Of a stretch of 32,244 nucleotides of DNA, positions 21,806-29,994 are shown piece by piece. The DNA lies in assembly GCF_003065425.1 (NCBI RefSeq), contig NZ_CP026950.1, positions 1 to 32,244 on the forward strand, in the 5' to 3' direction. The DNA comes from Mycetocola zhujimingii (lineage in GTDB: Bacteria > Actinomycetota > Actinomycetes > Actinomycetales > Microbacteriaceae). A program made the position numbers and the translations under genes. Every line of letters begins with the position of its first letter. Within the stretch, counting starts at the first letter, position 1. The notes beneath the pieces were generated by a model. The model was not told where the DNA came from. It did not search any database and saw nothing but the letters and a program-made list of their open reading frames with translations.

Positions 21806-22030
21806 TTAAGCGGCTGGGATGGGCAGCTCCATTCGGCTCGTGTCAGTGTTCCGTGGCGCATATTGCGGCATGGAAAGATCATCGGCCAGCAGCGTGGCGA
21901 GGTAGTCGCTCATTGAAAGACCCAGCTCGTCGGCTCTGTTCCGTGCTGCTTCAGCCAGAGGCACGGCTGGGCGCGTGCCGAGAAGTTCTCGGGGCCCTTT
22001 GGACTTTCGTCCACCGTTTGTTGTGCGCAT
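21806..22030 (-). CDS. Small ribbon-helix-helix-like protein
   Basis: This 74-residue protein has a basic N terminus (NGGRKSKGPRELLG), a predicted strand (RPAVPLAEAARNRADELG) and the helix GLSMSDYLATLLADDL. That layout is typical of plasmid copy-number or partition repressors of the ribbon-helix-helix kind. AGGTGA precedes ATG 22030. It lies just upstream of rep, where a copy-control repressor would be expected; the short AT-rich gap before it (22031-22059, with GTTAAC and GTAACAGTTA) may be its operator. Confidence 0.62.
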   Translation of the reverse strand: MRTTNGGRKSKGPRELLGTRPAVPLAEAARNRADELGLSMSDYLATLLADDLSMPQYAPRNTDTSRMELPIPAA

Positions 22031-22059
22031 GGCTTCACCTAATCGTTAACGTGTAACAG

Positions 22060-22683
22060 TTATTGGGATGTTTTCGGCGTGTCGTCAACATTGCTGCGTG
22101 GGACATTCTGATTGCTGATTTCGTTGAGCCGTTCTCGCAGTTCAGATTTGTGGATAACCCACCGGTTGCCCACATGGAAGGCTGGAATCTCGCCCTCGTG
22201 GATCCAGCTGTAGATGGTCTGTTTGGTCTTCCCGAACAGGGCCATCAGGTCGTGGTAGGTCAACTCGTCGCCGTAGTCCGCGAGGACGTCGACAGCTCGA
22301 GGTGGTTCTGCGGGCGCACGGTTGCTCGTGGACGCCAGCCATGCGTATATCTCGGCCTTAAAGATGATCCAGGAGGCCCGGATCTGGTAGCCGGGGATCG
22401 TCCCCGCCCGGAGCCGGGCAAGGATTGCCGGCTTACCAACGTTGAGAATTTTGGCAAGCTGGGCGGGTGTCAGCGTCTCCGGAAGCGCGCTCCAGTAGGC
22501 GTCATCTTCCATCATGGGCGCGGTGTCTTCATGGGAGTTCCGATTGGGGTCGGCGGCGAATCTATCCGCAAGGGTCAGGTGTTCGTGACCAACGGCGGGG
22601 GTATTGCCGTTCGGGTCGTATCCAGCATTATCCCAGCCAACCTTCGTCGGCGTGTGAACGCCGGCCCTCTTCGCCCCACTCAT
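22060..22683 (-). CDS. Protein with two tandem excisionase-type helix-turn-helix domains
   Basis: This 207-residue protein has two DNA-binding modules: LTPAQLAKILNVGKPAILARL ... IPGYQIRASWIIFKAEIYAWL (about 70-118) and LTYHDLMALFGKTKQTIYSWI ... IPAFHVGNRWVIHKSELRERL (about 140-186). The first ~60 residues are polar and probably flexible. Two wings in one chain suggest binding to a direct-repeat site. ATG 22683 overlaps the FHA-gene stop by ATGA, making this the last gene of the auxiliary transfer operon. Confidence 0.78.
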   Translation of the reverse strand: MSGAKRAGVHTPTKVGWDNAGYDPNGNTPAVGHEHLTLADRFAADPNRNSHEDTAPMMEDDAYWSALPETLTPAQLAKILNVGKPAILARLRAGTIPGYQIRASWIIFKAEIYAWLASTSNRAPAEPPRAVDVLADYGDELTYHDLMALFGKTKQTIYSWIHEGEIPAFHVGNRWVIHKSELRERLNEISNQNVPRSNVDDTPKTSQ

Positions 22684-23450
22684 CGACTTGTCTCCGTTCG
22701 GTCGCTGCCGAACAGGGTTACTCGTAGGCGGACGTCCCCGAGCAGCAAAACATCCCCGTGTTGCAGCTCTTGGGGTTCCCACGGCACTAGCGGTTCCGCA
22801 CTCTGGTTGTCTCTGTGCAGAGTCGTGCCGTTGCCTGAGCGGTAGTCGGTGGCCCAGAGAATGTCGCTGCGCCAGTCGACCCGGAAGTGAGTTTTGGAGA
22901 CGGTCTGGGATGCGTCGTCAATCGTGATGAGCTCGTGGACCTGGTCGCCGTCGCGGAGCGTCGGGTGCCGGCCGATGAGTGCGGAAGTTGTGATGGTGAA
23001 GCGTTGCCCGGTACTGAACGCGAGCACGGCCCACCGCTCAGCGGTGACGGTCACCAGGTGCGTCTCCTCGTCGGGGTGCTCGTCGCGTGCTTGCACAATT
23101 CGAGCGTCGGGGATCCCCGGCGTGTACAGCTGGGTTGTCAGCGCGGGATCCTCAACGGCTAACGTACTGGGCTTCACCGATTCACTGGTGAGGTCGGTGA
23201 CTTTCCCATCGGCGTGGACGCCAACGGTGAAGGTCCCGTTGTGGTCGGTCGCGGCCATCCTGACCGGCCGTCCGAGTTCTTCTGCGACAGTCGCAGCGTA
23301 GGCAATGACCGCTGCCCGGGTGGCTTCTAGCTCGGCGGCGGGATAGTCCACGTGGCGCCCCGCGACGTTGATGTGGGCTCTCCCGTCGGAGTACATGTCG
23401 ACGCAGATAACGGGATATGGCGGAATCAGCTTTTCGTCGCGGCTCAGCAT
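22680..23450 (-). CDS. FHA-domain protein with a shared N-terminal domain
   Basis: This 256-residue protein carries a C-terminal phosphothreonine-binding FHA domain: ALIGRHPTL, SKTHFRVDW, and SGNGTTLHR with the final strand LLLGDVRLRV. Its first ~100 residues (YSDGRAHINVAG ... VRMAATDHNGTFTVGVHADGKV) resemble the N-terminal region of the MinD-like ATPase at 25023-26309 in the same operon. ATG 23450 overlaps the M23-gene stop by 7 bp; a longer frame to 23492 would lie within that gene. It probably reads kinase signals at the transfer machine, by analogy with FHA proteins of ESX and T6SS systems. Confidence 0.82.
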   Translation of the reverse strand: MLSRDEKLIPPYPVICVDMYSDGRAHINVAGRHVDYPAAELEATRAAVIAYAATVAEELGRPVRMAATDHNGTFTVGVHADGKVTDLTSESVKPSTLAVEDPALTTQLYTPGIPDARIVQARDEHPDEETHLVTVTAERWAVLAFSTGQRFTITTSALIGRHPTLRDGDQVHELITIDDASQTVSKTHFRVDWRSDILWATDYRSGNGTTLHRDNQSAEPLVPWEPQELQHGDVLLLGDVRLRVTLFGSDRTETSR

Positions 23451-24535
23451 GTCGACTCCACGCTGTGTCGTTCCCAGACGGGAATCGTGCACAGGTCAAC
23501 GCCACGGTCGCGAAGAAACGCAATCGGATCCACGGCATGCTCGGTCACGGGCTTCCCATCGGTGAAGATCGTGAAATGCAGGTGCGGCCCGTTCGATCTG
23601 CCCGAGTTTCCGGTTTCACCAATCACTTCCTCTACGGTGACCTGTTGGCCTACCGTAACGGAGACGCCCCCGGTTTTGATGTGGTGGTATCGCGACAGAA
23701 TTCCATCGCCGTGGTCGATGATGATGAGGTTCCCGAGGCCGGCCTTTGACGCTCCTTTATCGGTGACTGTGGTGATGACCGTGCCGCTTGCGGCGGCGTG
23801 GATCGGCGTCCCCTCCTTGGTGCCCAGATCAACACCGTTGTGCTTGTAGGCATACCCGATCACGTATGCGGGTCGGTCGCCGTAGAAATCGGTGATGAGC
23901 AGCCCCGGGGTATCCAGAGCGAGCGGCGAGACCCACTCGCCGGTGGCACAGCCGACGCCCACGGCGTCAGCACCAGTCAGCGCCGCGACGACGGCCGTGG
24001 CCGGGGTCCAGAATTTTTCGTAGTGGTAGGGGTCCGCGTTGCGCTGCACATAGTGCGCGGCAATGGTGGGCTCCAGCGAGTCCCAACCCTCGACGCCTTT
24101 GAGAGCGTTGAAGAAGTTTGTTGCGCTGATGGTCGGATCCATCCGGTCGCTGTAGCTTCCCCATGCGCCGTTAGCGCGCTGCTGGAACAGCCCGCGCGAA
24201 TCAGGGCCGGCTGTGTCGCCATAGTCAACGACGGTGAGTGAAGATTCACCCATCGCTGTCATGACTCCGATGGTCTGCGCTCGAGCGTCCAGGTCGAGCG
24301 CCGCCCCGGCATTGACGATAAACGCTGCGTTGCGTAGCTGCTCGCCGGAATATCCGCCCACTTCGCCTTCGGGGACGCTTTCAGGGTTGGCCGTGCCAGC
24401 GGCACCGCCACAGGCGGCGTTTGCTGCACCCGCGCCCCCAAAAAAGAGAATGAAACCACAGAGACAACCGATCACAAGCGCCGGGATCGTGACTATCGCA
24501 ATGATCCCGAGCCCCTTCGCCTGGTTCTGTGCCAT
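23444..24535 (-). CDS. Bifunctional wall hydrolase: lytic-transglycosylase-like plus M23 endopeptidase
   Basis: This 363-residue exported protein has an N-terminal membrane segment (about 9-34). A lysozyme/SLT-like region (78-150) has candidate Glu97 in AMGESSL and SRGLFQQR. The M23 domain has HNGVDLG (His232, Asp236), RYHHI (284-285) and HLHF (His318, His320). It would cut peptidoglycan glycan and peptide to let the channel pass, the VirB1-type role in Gram-positive systems. Its start overlaps the lipoprotein stop (TAATG). Confidence 0.92.
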   Translation of the reverse strand: MAQNQAKGLGIIAIVTIPALVIGCLCGFILFFGGAGAANAACGGAAGTANPESVPEGEVGGYSGEQLRNAAFIVNAGAALDLDARAQTIGVMTAMGESSLTVVDYGDTAGPDSRGLFQQRANGAWGSYSDRMDPTISATNFFNALKGVEGWDSLEPTIAAHYVQRNADPYHYEKFWTPATAVVAALTGADAVGVGCATGEWVSPLALDTPGLLITDFYGDRPAYVIGYAYKHNGVDLGTKEGTPIHAAASGTVITTVTDKGASKAGLGNLIIIDHGDGILSRYHHIKTGGVSVTVGQQVTVEEVIGETGNSGRSNGPHLHFTIFTDGKPVTEHAVDPIAFLRDRGVDLCTIPVWERHSVESTC

Positions 24536-25026
24536 TAGCTCTGCTTGGGTCGGATTCGTTCAGCCAGCCATGCGCCGTTCTCATCGTCGCGTGTGAGTGT
24601 GACGGTGTAGACGCCCGCGTTGGTGGGAACATCGACAATCGCGTAGGTCGCCGTGAGACCCGTGAGCACCGTCGGGTCCCCGGTCACAGCGGTCACAGGG
24701 ATGTTCGCTGGATCAGTGTGCAGATAGGCCGTGGCCCCTTTGGGACTGAGAACGGGGTACATCGCTTCCATCCATGCGTCTGCTGTCAGCTCGGGCTGCC
24801 CGAAAGTTTCAACAACCACAACGGCCGCCTGCGCTGCCGCTTCTTCCGCTGCCGGCGCAGTCGTGGGAACAAGGTCGCCCTCAGTTCCACCGACCGGAGG
24901 CGGCGTTGTCGCCGTTGCGCTCCGGGTCGGCTGTGCTTCGGGTCCGCGATCTGCGGCTGTCGGTGAGGCACAGCCGGTCAACGCGATCGTGGCCAGCGCC
25001 AGGACGATGAGTGGAGGCTGCTTCAT
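24535..25026 (-). CDS. Lipoprotein of the auxiliary transfer operon
   Basis: This 163-residue protein begins MKQPPLIVLALATIALTGCASP, a lipoprotein signal with lipobox LTGC (Cys19). A Thr/Pro/Ala-rich linker and a ~100-residue domain follow (VVVVETFGQPELTADAWMEA ... YTVTLTRDDENGAWLAERIRP), resembling small NTF2/VirB8-like folds. ATG 25026 overlaps the upstream ATPase stop by ATGA; a longer frame to 25062 lacks a signal peptide. It probably sits on the outer face of the membrane beside the wall hydrolase. Confidence 0.78.
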   Translation of the reverse strand: MKQPPLIVLALATIALTGCASPTAADRGPEAQPTRSATATTPPPVGGTEGDLVPTTAPAAEEAAAQAAVVVVETFGQPELTADAWMEAMYPVLSPKGATAYLHTDPANIPVTAVTGDPTVLTGLTATYAIVDVPTNAGVYTVTLTRDDENGAWLAERIRPKQS

Positions 25027-26309
25027 AGCCCGTCCGCAACGCTGGCAGTGACCTGGAGCCACGCCTCACGTGTGCTCGGTGCAAGGGCATCGAAGTTCAA
25101 CGTTCCGCCATCGACAAGAGCATCGTCGTGCGGCACGTAGTGCACAGCTCGCGTCTGCGACCGGAAATGCTGGTCCAGACGACGGTTCAACTCTGGATCA
25201 GAAACTTTTGAAGGTGAGGCGAGCACGGTGACCGCCTCGCGGACTTTCTGCTCATGCCCTTTCTCGTACAGGGCATCAACAAGCCATGCCGCGCTGGCGG
25301 CGGTATCTTCGCGAATGGTGGAAACGATGACGAGCTGATCGGCGGCGTTGAGCGCTGCTTCCCAGTTGGACGCTCGCATGTTGTTTCCGGTGTCAACGAC
25401 GATGACGCGGTAGAAGCGGCTGAGGGTGTGGTGCAGCTCGGTGAATGCGCTCGCGTCGATGGTTGAGGAAGCTGCGGCATCCTCGTCGGAAGCGAGTACG
25501 TCGAATTGCGTCGACCCTTGGGCCCGAACGTAGTTGTCCAGGTCGCCGAGCTGGGCGTTCCGGACGTCATTGAACCGGCTGAGGTCTCGCAGCAGATCCA
25601 CTGCCGTGTTCTGATGCCGCGCGGGTTGCGCCCGCCACCCCAAGGTGCCACGGGTTTCGTTGTTATCCCAAGCGAGGGTTGAACCGCCGCGGTGGGTTCC
25701 GAACGTCGCGGCGAGCAGGAGCGTGGCCGTGGTTTTGTGCGCTCCACCCTTGGGATTGATAACCACTACTGTTCTTGGACCGCGAAGTGAGCGCTGGACT
25801 CGTTCGATGGCATTACGGTGTCCCAGCTCGGACGCGCTCGGTTTCGGCGAGACCAGTCCGCCTGTCAGTCGCCGCACTGTGCCCTGCCAGCCGGTTGTCG
25901 CTGGCCCAACCGGCGCGGGTGGGCGAGACTGCAAAAAATCGTTGAGTGTCGCCCGGGGAGGTGCAGTGACACCCGTTTGGGTTAGCTTTAACTCACTTGC
26001 GGGGGTTTCGACAGCATTTGGGGGCGGCGAAATGACAGCTGCAGTTCGATCTATGTCCGACAGCGCCTCCACGCGCCCATCTGGATGGACCGCAAGCAGC
26101 TGCTCTCCCAGAGCATCACGGGTAGTAAGCCGGACCGCTCTCCCCACCTCGCGCGCCGTGCTTGCAACGCGCTCAAGGATTGCTTCACGCACCGCCTGGT
26201 CGTCGGCGCCGGCCACCGGCTGGACGTTGCCATTGATGACGACAGTTCCTGTGGCGTCGGGCAAAACGGTCGCCTCGATGCGCGGGAACGTAGGAACCGT
26301 ATCGGTCAT
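25023..26309 (-). CDS. MinD/ParA-like ATPase of conjugative type
   Basis: This 428-residue protein has a deviant Walker A KGGAHKTT (187-194), a Walker A'-like AWDNNETRG, and VIVVDTGNN in the switch region. The N-terminal ~90 residues match the N-terminal domain of the FHA protein. A Pro-rich linker leads to WQGTVRRLTGGL (141-152), a segment also seen in ESX-associated EspI-like ATPases as I recall them. It differs clearly from the 205-residue ParA at 13300, so positioning of the secretion apparatus is more likely than DNA segregation. It is ATGA-coupled at both ends. Confidence 0.82.
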   Translation of the reverse strand: MTDTVPTFPRIEATVLPDATGTVVINGNVQPVAGADDQAVREAILERVASTAREVGRAVRLTTRDALGEQLLAVHPDGRVEALSDIDRTAAVISPPPNAVETPASELKLTQTGVTAPPRATLNDFLQSRPPAPVGPATTGWQGTVRRLTGGLVSPKPSASELGHRNAIERVQRSLRGPRTVVVINPKGGAHKTTATLLLAATFGTHRGGSTLAWDNNETRGTLGWRAQPARHQNTAVDLLRDLSRFNDVRNAQLGDLDNYVRAQGSTQFDVLASDEDAAASSTIDASAFTELHHTLSRFYRVIVVDTGNNMRASNWEAALNAADQLVIVSTIREDTAASAAWLVDALYEKGHEQKVREAVTVLASPSKVSDPELNRRLDQHFRSQTRAVHYVPHDDALVDGGTLNFDALAPSTREAWLQVTASVADGL

Positions 26310-26581
26310 GACGTGCCTTTCTCCAGATTCGATGCGACGAGCGCAAAGTCCTCATTGTGATGAGTGAGCAGATATGTGCGGAGTTGGTCGCGGGAGATGC
26401 GCCAGCTTTTGCCAATCTTCACTCCCGGCAGTCGCTTCCGGGGGTCGTGCTGCAACAGCAGCTTCCGCACGATTCGCGGATCCAAGCTCAGCACCTCGGC
26501 GACCTGGTTGACGCTGAGCATGTGGCCATACGCGCTCAGCATGCCGTCCGGCCAGGCGGTTAGGGCTTGGTTTTCGTCCAC
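26306..26581 (-). CDS. Helix-turn-helix (excisionase-type) regulator heading the auxiliary operon
   Basis: The 91-residue form begins at GTG 26581. The core is LSVNQVAEVLSLDPRIVRKLL followed by LPGVKIGKSWRISRDQLRTYLL, the excisionase-type winged helix. The start is uncertain: GTG 26581 lies six bases after a -10-like TACGAT (26593-26588, minus), fitting a leaderless transcript; Met residues at 26542 and 26521 and an ATG at 26620 are alternatives. The stop overlaps the ATPase start by ATGA. It probably regulates this operon and the divergent transfer operon. Confidence 0.75.
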   Translation of the reverse strand: MDENQALTAWPDGMLSAYGHMLSVNQVAEVLSLDPRIVRKLLLQHDPRKRLPGVKIGKSWRISRDQLRTYLLTHHNEDFALVASNLEKGTS

Positions 26582-26712
26582 AGGTTGATCGTAACCGAAT
26601 ATCAGGACGAAAACACACACATTAGGCCCAATGCGTATATTCTAGGTATGATTCAGGAAGTGTTGTTACTGGTCGTCCGGCTGGGTACAGCACCATCAGA
26701 GGGGACACCCGC
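26582..26712. promoter_or_regulatory. Divergent promoter region of the two transfer operons
   Basis: This is the only spacer between the minus-strand auxiliary operon and the plus-strand channel operon. It holds TACGAT (minus, 26593-26588) for the regulator, an AT-rich patch with plus-strand TATATT (26636-26641) and TATGAT (26647-26652), and AGAGGGGA before ATG 26713. No strong -35 is evident, which suggests an activator or a weak basal promoter. Confidence 0.5.
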
Positions 26713-27333
26713 ATGACCAATGCGAACCCGTGGCTGTCTGGCCCGGAAAAGCCGCTGGACCAAAGCGAGTTGACGCCCCCGCCCGCAAGCCGCCGGGCGA
26801 CACGACTGGGCGCCACGGCCCCTCAGCCCGGTGTCCCGGTGCCCGATATGGCCGACCGCCTCCCACGCCGCGCTGCTGCGTGGCCGGCATCGGTTTGGTG
26901 GCTCGGCGTGCACGGCGGCGCTGGGGAGTCCACACTGGCCACGCTTGCCTCCGGGACACGACCTGCAGATCACGCATGGCCTCTGCCCTCAGCGAATATC
27001 ACCGCTCATCACGTCGTCTTGGTCGCCCGCACGAACTATGCGGGTCTGACGGCGGCACAACGTGCCGCAACGGAATGGGCAGCCAAGACTCTCCCTCAGG
27101 GAGTGTCACTCGCTGGCCTTGTCCTCATCAGCGATGCTCCTGGCCGCCTCCCCAAGCCTCTCCGGGAGTTTGAGCAGGTGATTGCCGGTGGTGTTCCACG
27201 CGTGTGGAGACTTCCGTGGGTCGAAGGATGGCGTCTCGCTCCACCTTCCCCTGATGATCGCTTGCCAAAAGAGTTTCGCCAACTGTTCTCTGATCTATCT
27301 CTCACGCCCTCGAGCACTTCCGCTCAGAACTGA
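26713..27333 (+). CDS. DUF6668-like protein with degenerate P-loop
   Basis: This 206-residue protein has a Pro/Arg-rich N terminus (about 1-55), then WWLGVHGGAGESTLATLA, which resembles a deviant Walker A without the usual Lys before Ser-Thr (GES instead of GKS). The remainder looks like a MinD-type fold (HVVLVARTNYAGLTAAQRAA ... LAGLVLISDAPG). I associate this with DUF6668 proteins that lead actinobacterial transfer operons. With the lysine missing, ATP hydrolysis is doubtful and a scaffold role is likelier. First gene of the operon, 11 bp before the pilin-like gene. Confidence 0.72.
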   Translation: MTNANPWLSGPEKPLDQSELTPPPASRRATRLGATAPQPGVPVPDMADRLPRRAAAWPASVWWLGVHGGAGESTLATLASGTRPADHAWPLPSANITAHHVVLVARTNYAGLTAAQRAATEWAAKTLPQGVSLAGLVLISDAPGRLPKPLREFEQVIAGGVPRVWRLPWVEGWRLAPPSPDDRLPKEFRQLFSDLSLTPSSTSAQN

Positions 27334-27344
27334 AAGGCTTCACC

Positions 27345-27650
27345 ATGTCTCTCTCCCTCGTCACGGCTCACGTGCTCACGGCCGCTGGGCAGGCGTACAC
27401 CTCGTTGCTTCCCGACCCGGACCCCGTGGCCCCTCCGGGTTTCGAGGCCGTCGGAACAATCCTCGCGTGGGCTAAGTGGGTAGGGCTGATCGCTGCGATC
27501 CTCGCGCTCATCGCTGTGGCCGTCATGTTCATGTTCAACTCTCGCCGCGGTGAAGGCGGCGAGCACATGAAAACTTTCGTCGCGATTCTCGTCGGCGTCA
27601 TGGTTATTGGCGCGGCGACAGCACTTGTCGGCTTTATCTCGGGCAGCTAA
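27345..27650 (+). CDS. VirB2-like/pilin-type small membrane protein
   Basis: This 101-residue protein has an N-terminal hydrophobic stretch and two membrane helices (about 44-63 and 76-98), joined by a short positive loop with RRGEGGEHM. Size and topology suit a TrbC/VirB2-like channel or pilus subunit. The second half resembles a segment near the N terminus of the VirB6-like protein at 28391. GAAAGG precedes ATG 27345. It is second in the transfer operon. Confidence 0.72.
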   Translation: MSLSLVTAHVLTAAGQAYTSLLPDPDPVAPPGFEAVGTILAWAKWVGLIAAILALIAVAVMFMFNSRRGEGGEHMKTFVAILVGVMVIGAATALVGFISGS

Positions 27651-27668
27651 CGATCCCCAAGGAGCCAC

Positions 27669-28385
27669 ATGAGCACCACGAATAGCCCCTTCCGCAGGAA
27701 GGGCTTCCTCGCCGCCACGGTCGGGGTAGGCATTATCTTGCTGGCCGCCATCGTCGTCCTGGTCACGACGCTCCTGGGTAGTCCGGACGAGACTCCCTCC
27801 ACAAGCGCGCCCACCTCGTCACCTAACAGCTCTTCTTCTGCGGATCCGGTTGAGGATCCAAGTGTGTGTGGCCTCGAAGCCTTCGAGACAGAAGACACCT
27901 TGAGCGGAGCGCCCGACGTGGAGTGGGAGCTCATTGGAACAGTGGCCGCACCTTCAAGCGAAAGTGCGGGGCCCGGTTCCATCGATGAAGGCTTCCGAAC
28001 TTGCTACGCCCACACTGCCGAAGGGGCACTTGTTATGGCGGCAAACTTCCTCGCTATGGGAAGCGACGCGACTCTGGGCGATCGTCTCCTCGATCTGGTG
28101 GCTCCAGGCCCCGGTCGAGATGCCTTAGCCAGCGAACTGGGTAACAGTTCGAGTTCATCGACGCGTGCTCAGATCGCTGGCTTTGCGATCGGGGCCTACT
28201 CCGAGGACGCGGCCACTGTCGACTTAGCGATGAACTACTCCGACGGCACCCTGATCAGCATTCCAATGAAGCTTCTTTGGGTTGAGGGCGACTGGAAGGT
28301 TGAAGTGACTGCGACTGGGGAATACCCACTCGCTCCTGCACAGCTCGACAATCTGGGCGGTTACACGCCGTGGTCAGGGGCCTAA
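27669..28385 (+). CDS. Single-pass membrane protein, VirB8/TcpC-like candidate
   Basis: This 238-residue protein has a basic N terminus (SPFRRKG), one membrane helix (about 12-37) and a Ser/Thr/Pro-rich linker (40-65). Its outer domain ends in an NTF2-like strand pattern (IGAYSEDAATVDLAMNY ... IPMKLLWVEGDWKVEVTATGEY). That layout matches VirB8/TcpC-type channel proteins, though sequence similarity cannot be tested here. AAGGAG lies five bases before the ATG. Position between the pilin-like and VirB6-like genes supports the call. Confidence 0.68.
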   Translation: MSTTNSPFRRKGFLAATVGVGIILLAAIVVLVTTLLGSPDETPSTSAPTSSPNSSSSADPVEDPSVCGLEAFETEDTLSGAPDVEWELIGTVAAPSSESAGPGSIDEGFRTCYAHTAEGALVMAANFLAMGSDATLGDRLLDLVAPGPGRDALASELGNSSSSSTRAQIAGFAIGAYSEDAATVDLAMNYSDGTLISIPMKLLWVEGDWKVEVTATGEYPLAPAQLDNLGGYTPWSGA

Positions 28386-28390
28386 GCATT

Positions 28391-29983
28391 ATGTACATCA
28401 GACTGGCCGCTCCTGAGTCTGAGTGCGCCCCAACCGACTTGATCTGCCAAGCCAAAGAGAAAGTGGGCGACGGTATTCGGGGTATCTCTAATGATGTTGT
28501 CGAGAATCTGGCTCACGACGTCGTTGAGGCGTTCGGAAAGGCCGTCGCGAGCATGGGCACGATGTGGGTCAATGTGCCCACGCCGGTGTTAACAGCGGGC
28601 GACGGGACAACCGAAACGTTGACGAATCCGCCCGGTGGGGACGAATTCACCACGATCTTGAGCTACGTGACTTATATCGGCCTAGCTTTAGCAGTGCTCT
28701 CGATCATCGCTCTGGGAGCGCTTATTGCGATCCGGACTCGGCGTGGCGAGGGGATGCGAAATGTAGGCGCACTCGGCGTCATATTCATAGCGGTCATTCT
28801 TATTTCGGGCGCGTCCGCGCTGGTAGGTGCCCTACTAGGATCGTCGGCCCCGGAGGGTTCATCCTCAACGGTGGGTTTCTTGCAGAATTCGCTTTGGTAT
28901 TACGTGGGTGGGCTAGCCGTCCTCTCCATCATCATTGGTGGAATCAGGATGGCTTGGGAGCAGCGAGCTCAGCCAGGGAAAGACCTTATTCAGTCGTTGA
29001 TAACACTCATCGTCGTATCGGGATCGGGACTCGCAATCATTGGTCTCGCGGTAACTGCTGCGGATGCGTTTTCGGTGTGGGTGCTCAATGGTGCGACTGA
29101 CTGCGACGTATCGGTGGGCGGCGAATCTCAATGCTTTGGGGCGAACGTGGCCGGACTCATCACGCTCAGTCTTACCTCGCCCCTCGGGACGCTAGGGGTT
29201 CTTATCCTCGGGACGATCGCATTGCTCATGACCTTCGTGCAGGTCGCGATCATGGTTATTCGCGCCGGGCTATTGGTAATCCTCGCCGGGGTGCTTCCCC
29301 TCACTGCGAGCTTCACCAATACTCAAATGGGGAAACAGTGGTTCGCGAAAGCCATCGGCTGGACTCTCGCTTTCATTCTCTACAAGCCTGCGGCCGCGTT
29401 GGTTTACGCGGCCGCGTTCAGCCTCACCGGCACTGACGCCTTTCAGGACGATGATGGTGGGCTCTGGACGGTACTTACAGGCCTGGCGCTGATGCTCATG
29501 GCGCTCGTTGCTCTCCCCGCTCTATTGCGTTTCGTCGCACCAATGACTGGCGCAGTGGCGGGTGGCGGAGCTGCCGGCATGGCGATGGCGGGCGCTGCCG
29601 CAGGGGTTGGCGGCGAGTTGGCGTCTGGAGCTATTCGGCGGATGAGCAGTTCCGGATCCACTCCGTCAAACGCCGGTGGTGGTGGCGGATCGTCCGTCGC
29701 TGCTTCGCCGAATGGAGCCACCTCAGGAGGTGGGCAAGCTGCGGGTAAAACTGCGACGTCGGGCGCAGTCGCCGGAAAGAGCGCTGCCACTGGCGCCGCC
29801 ACCAGCGCTGGCGCAGCGGCCAGCGGGGGCGCAGCGGCCGCCGGTGCAGCCGCAGCTGGGCCAGCAGCTCCGGTCGCGCTGGGCGTAGCAGCGGCAGGCA
29901 AGGCCGCATCCGGCGCTGCGACCGCGGCGAAGAGCGCCGTTCAATCGGCGGCCAATGACTCATCTGGACCTAGCGGTTCCTGA
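28391..29983 (+). CDS. VirB6/TrbL-like polytopic channel protein
   Basis: This 530-residue protein has a polar N terminus (about 75 residues), then roughly eight membrane helices between 95 and 415, and a long Gly/Ala/Ser-rich low-complexity C terminus. It is the usual layout of actinobacterial VirB6/TrbL-like transfer proteins. The segment with the first two helices and an intervening RRGEG loop resembles the separate pilin-like protein. ATG 28391 with AGGGG upstream is chosen; GTG 28370, overlapping the previous stop, is the alternative. Confidence 0.83.
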   Translation: MYIRLAAPESECAPTDLICQAKEKVGDGIRGISNDVVENLAHDVVEAFGKAVASMGTMWVNVPTPVLTAGDGTTETLTNPPGGDEFTTILSYVTYIGLALAVLSIIALGALIAIRTRRGEGMRNVGALGVIFIAVILISGASALVGALLGSSAPEGSSSTVGFLQNSLWYYVGGLAVLSIIIGGIRMAWEQRAQPGKDLIQSLITLIVVSGSGLAIIGLAVTAADAFSVWVLNGATDCDVSVGGESQCFGANVAGLITLSLTSPLGTLGVLILGTIALLMTFVQVAIMVIRAGLLVILAGVLPLTASFTNTQMGKQWFAKAIGWTLAFILYKPAAALVYAAAFSLTGTDAFQDDDGGLWTVLTGLALMLMALVALPALLRFVAPMTGAVAGGGAAGMAMAGAAAGVGGELASGAIRRMSSSGSTPSNAGGGGGSSVAASPNGATSGGGQAAGKTATSGAVAGKSAATGAATSAGAAASGGAAAAGAAAAGPAAPVALGVAAAGKAASGAATAAKSAVQSAANDSSGPSGS

Positions 29984-29994
29984 TCGGAGACCTC

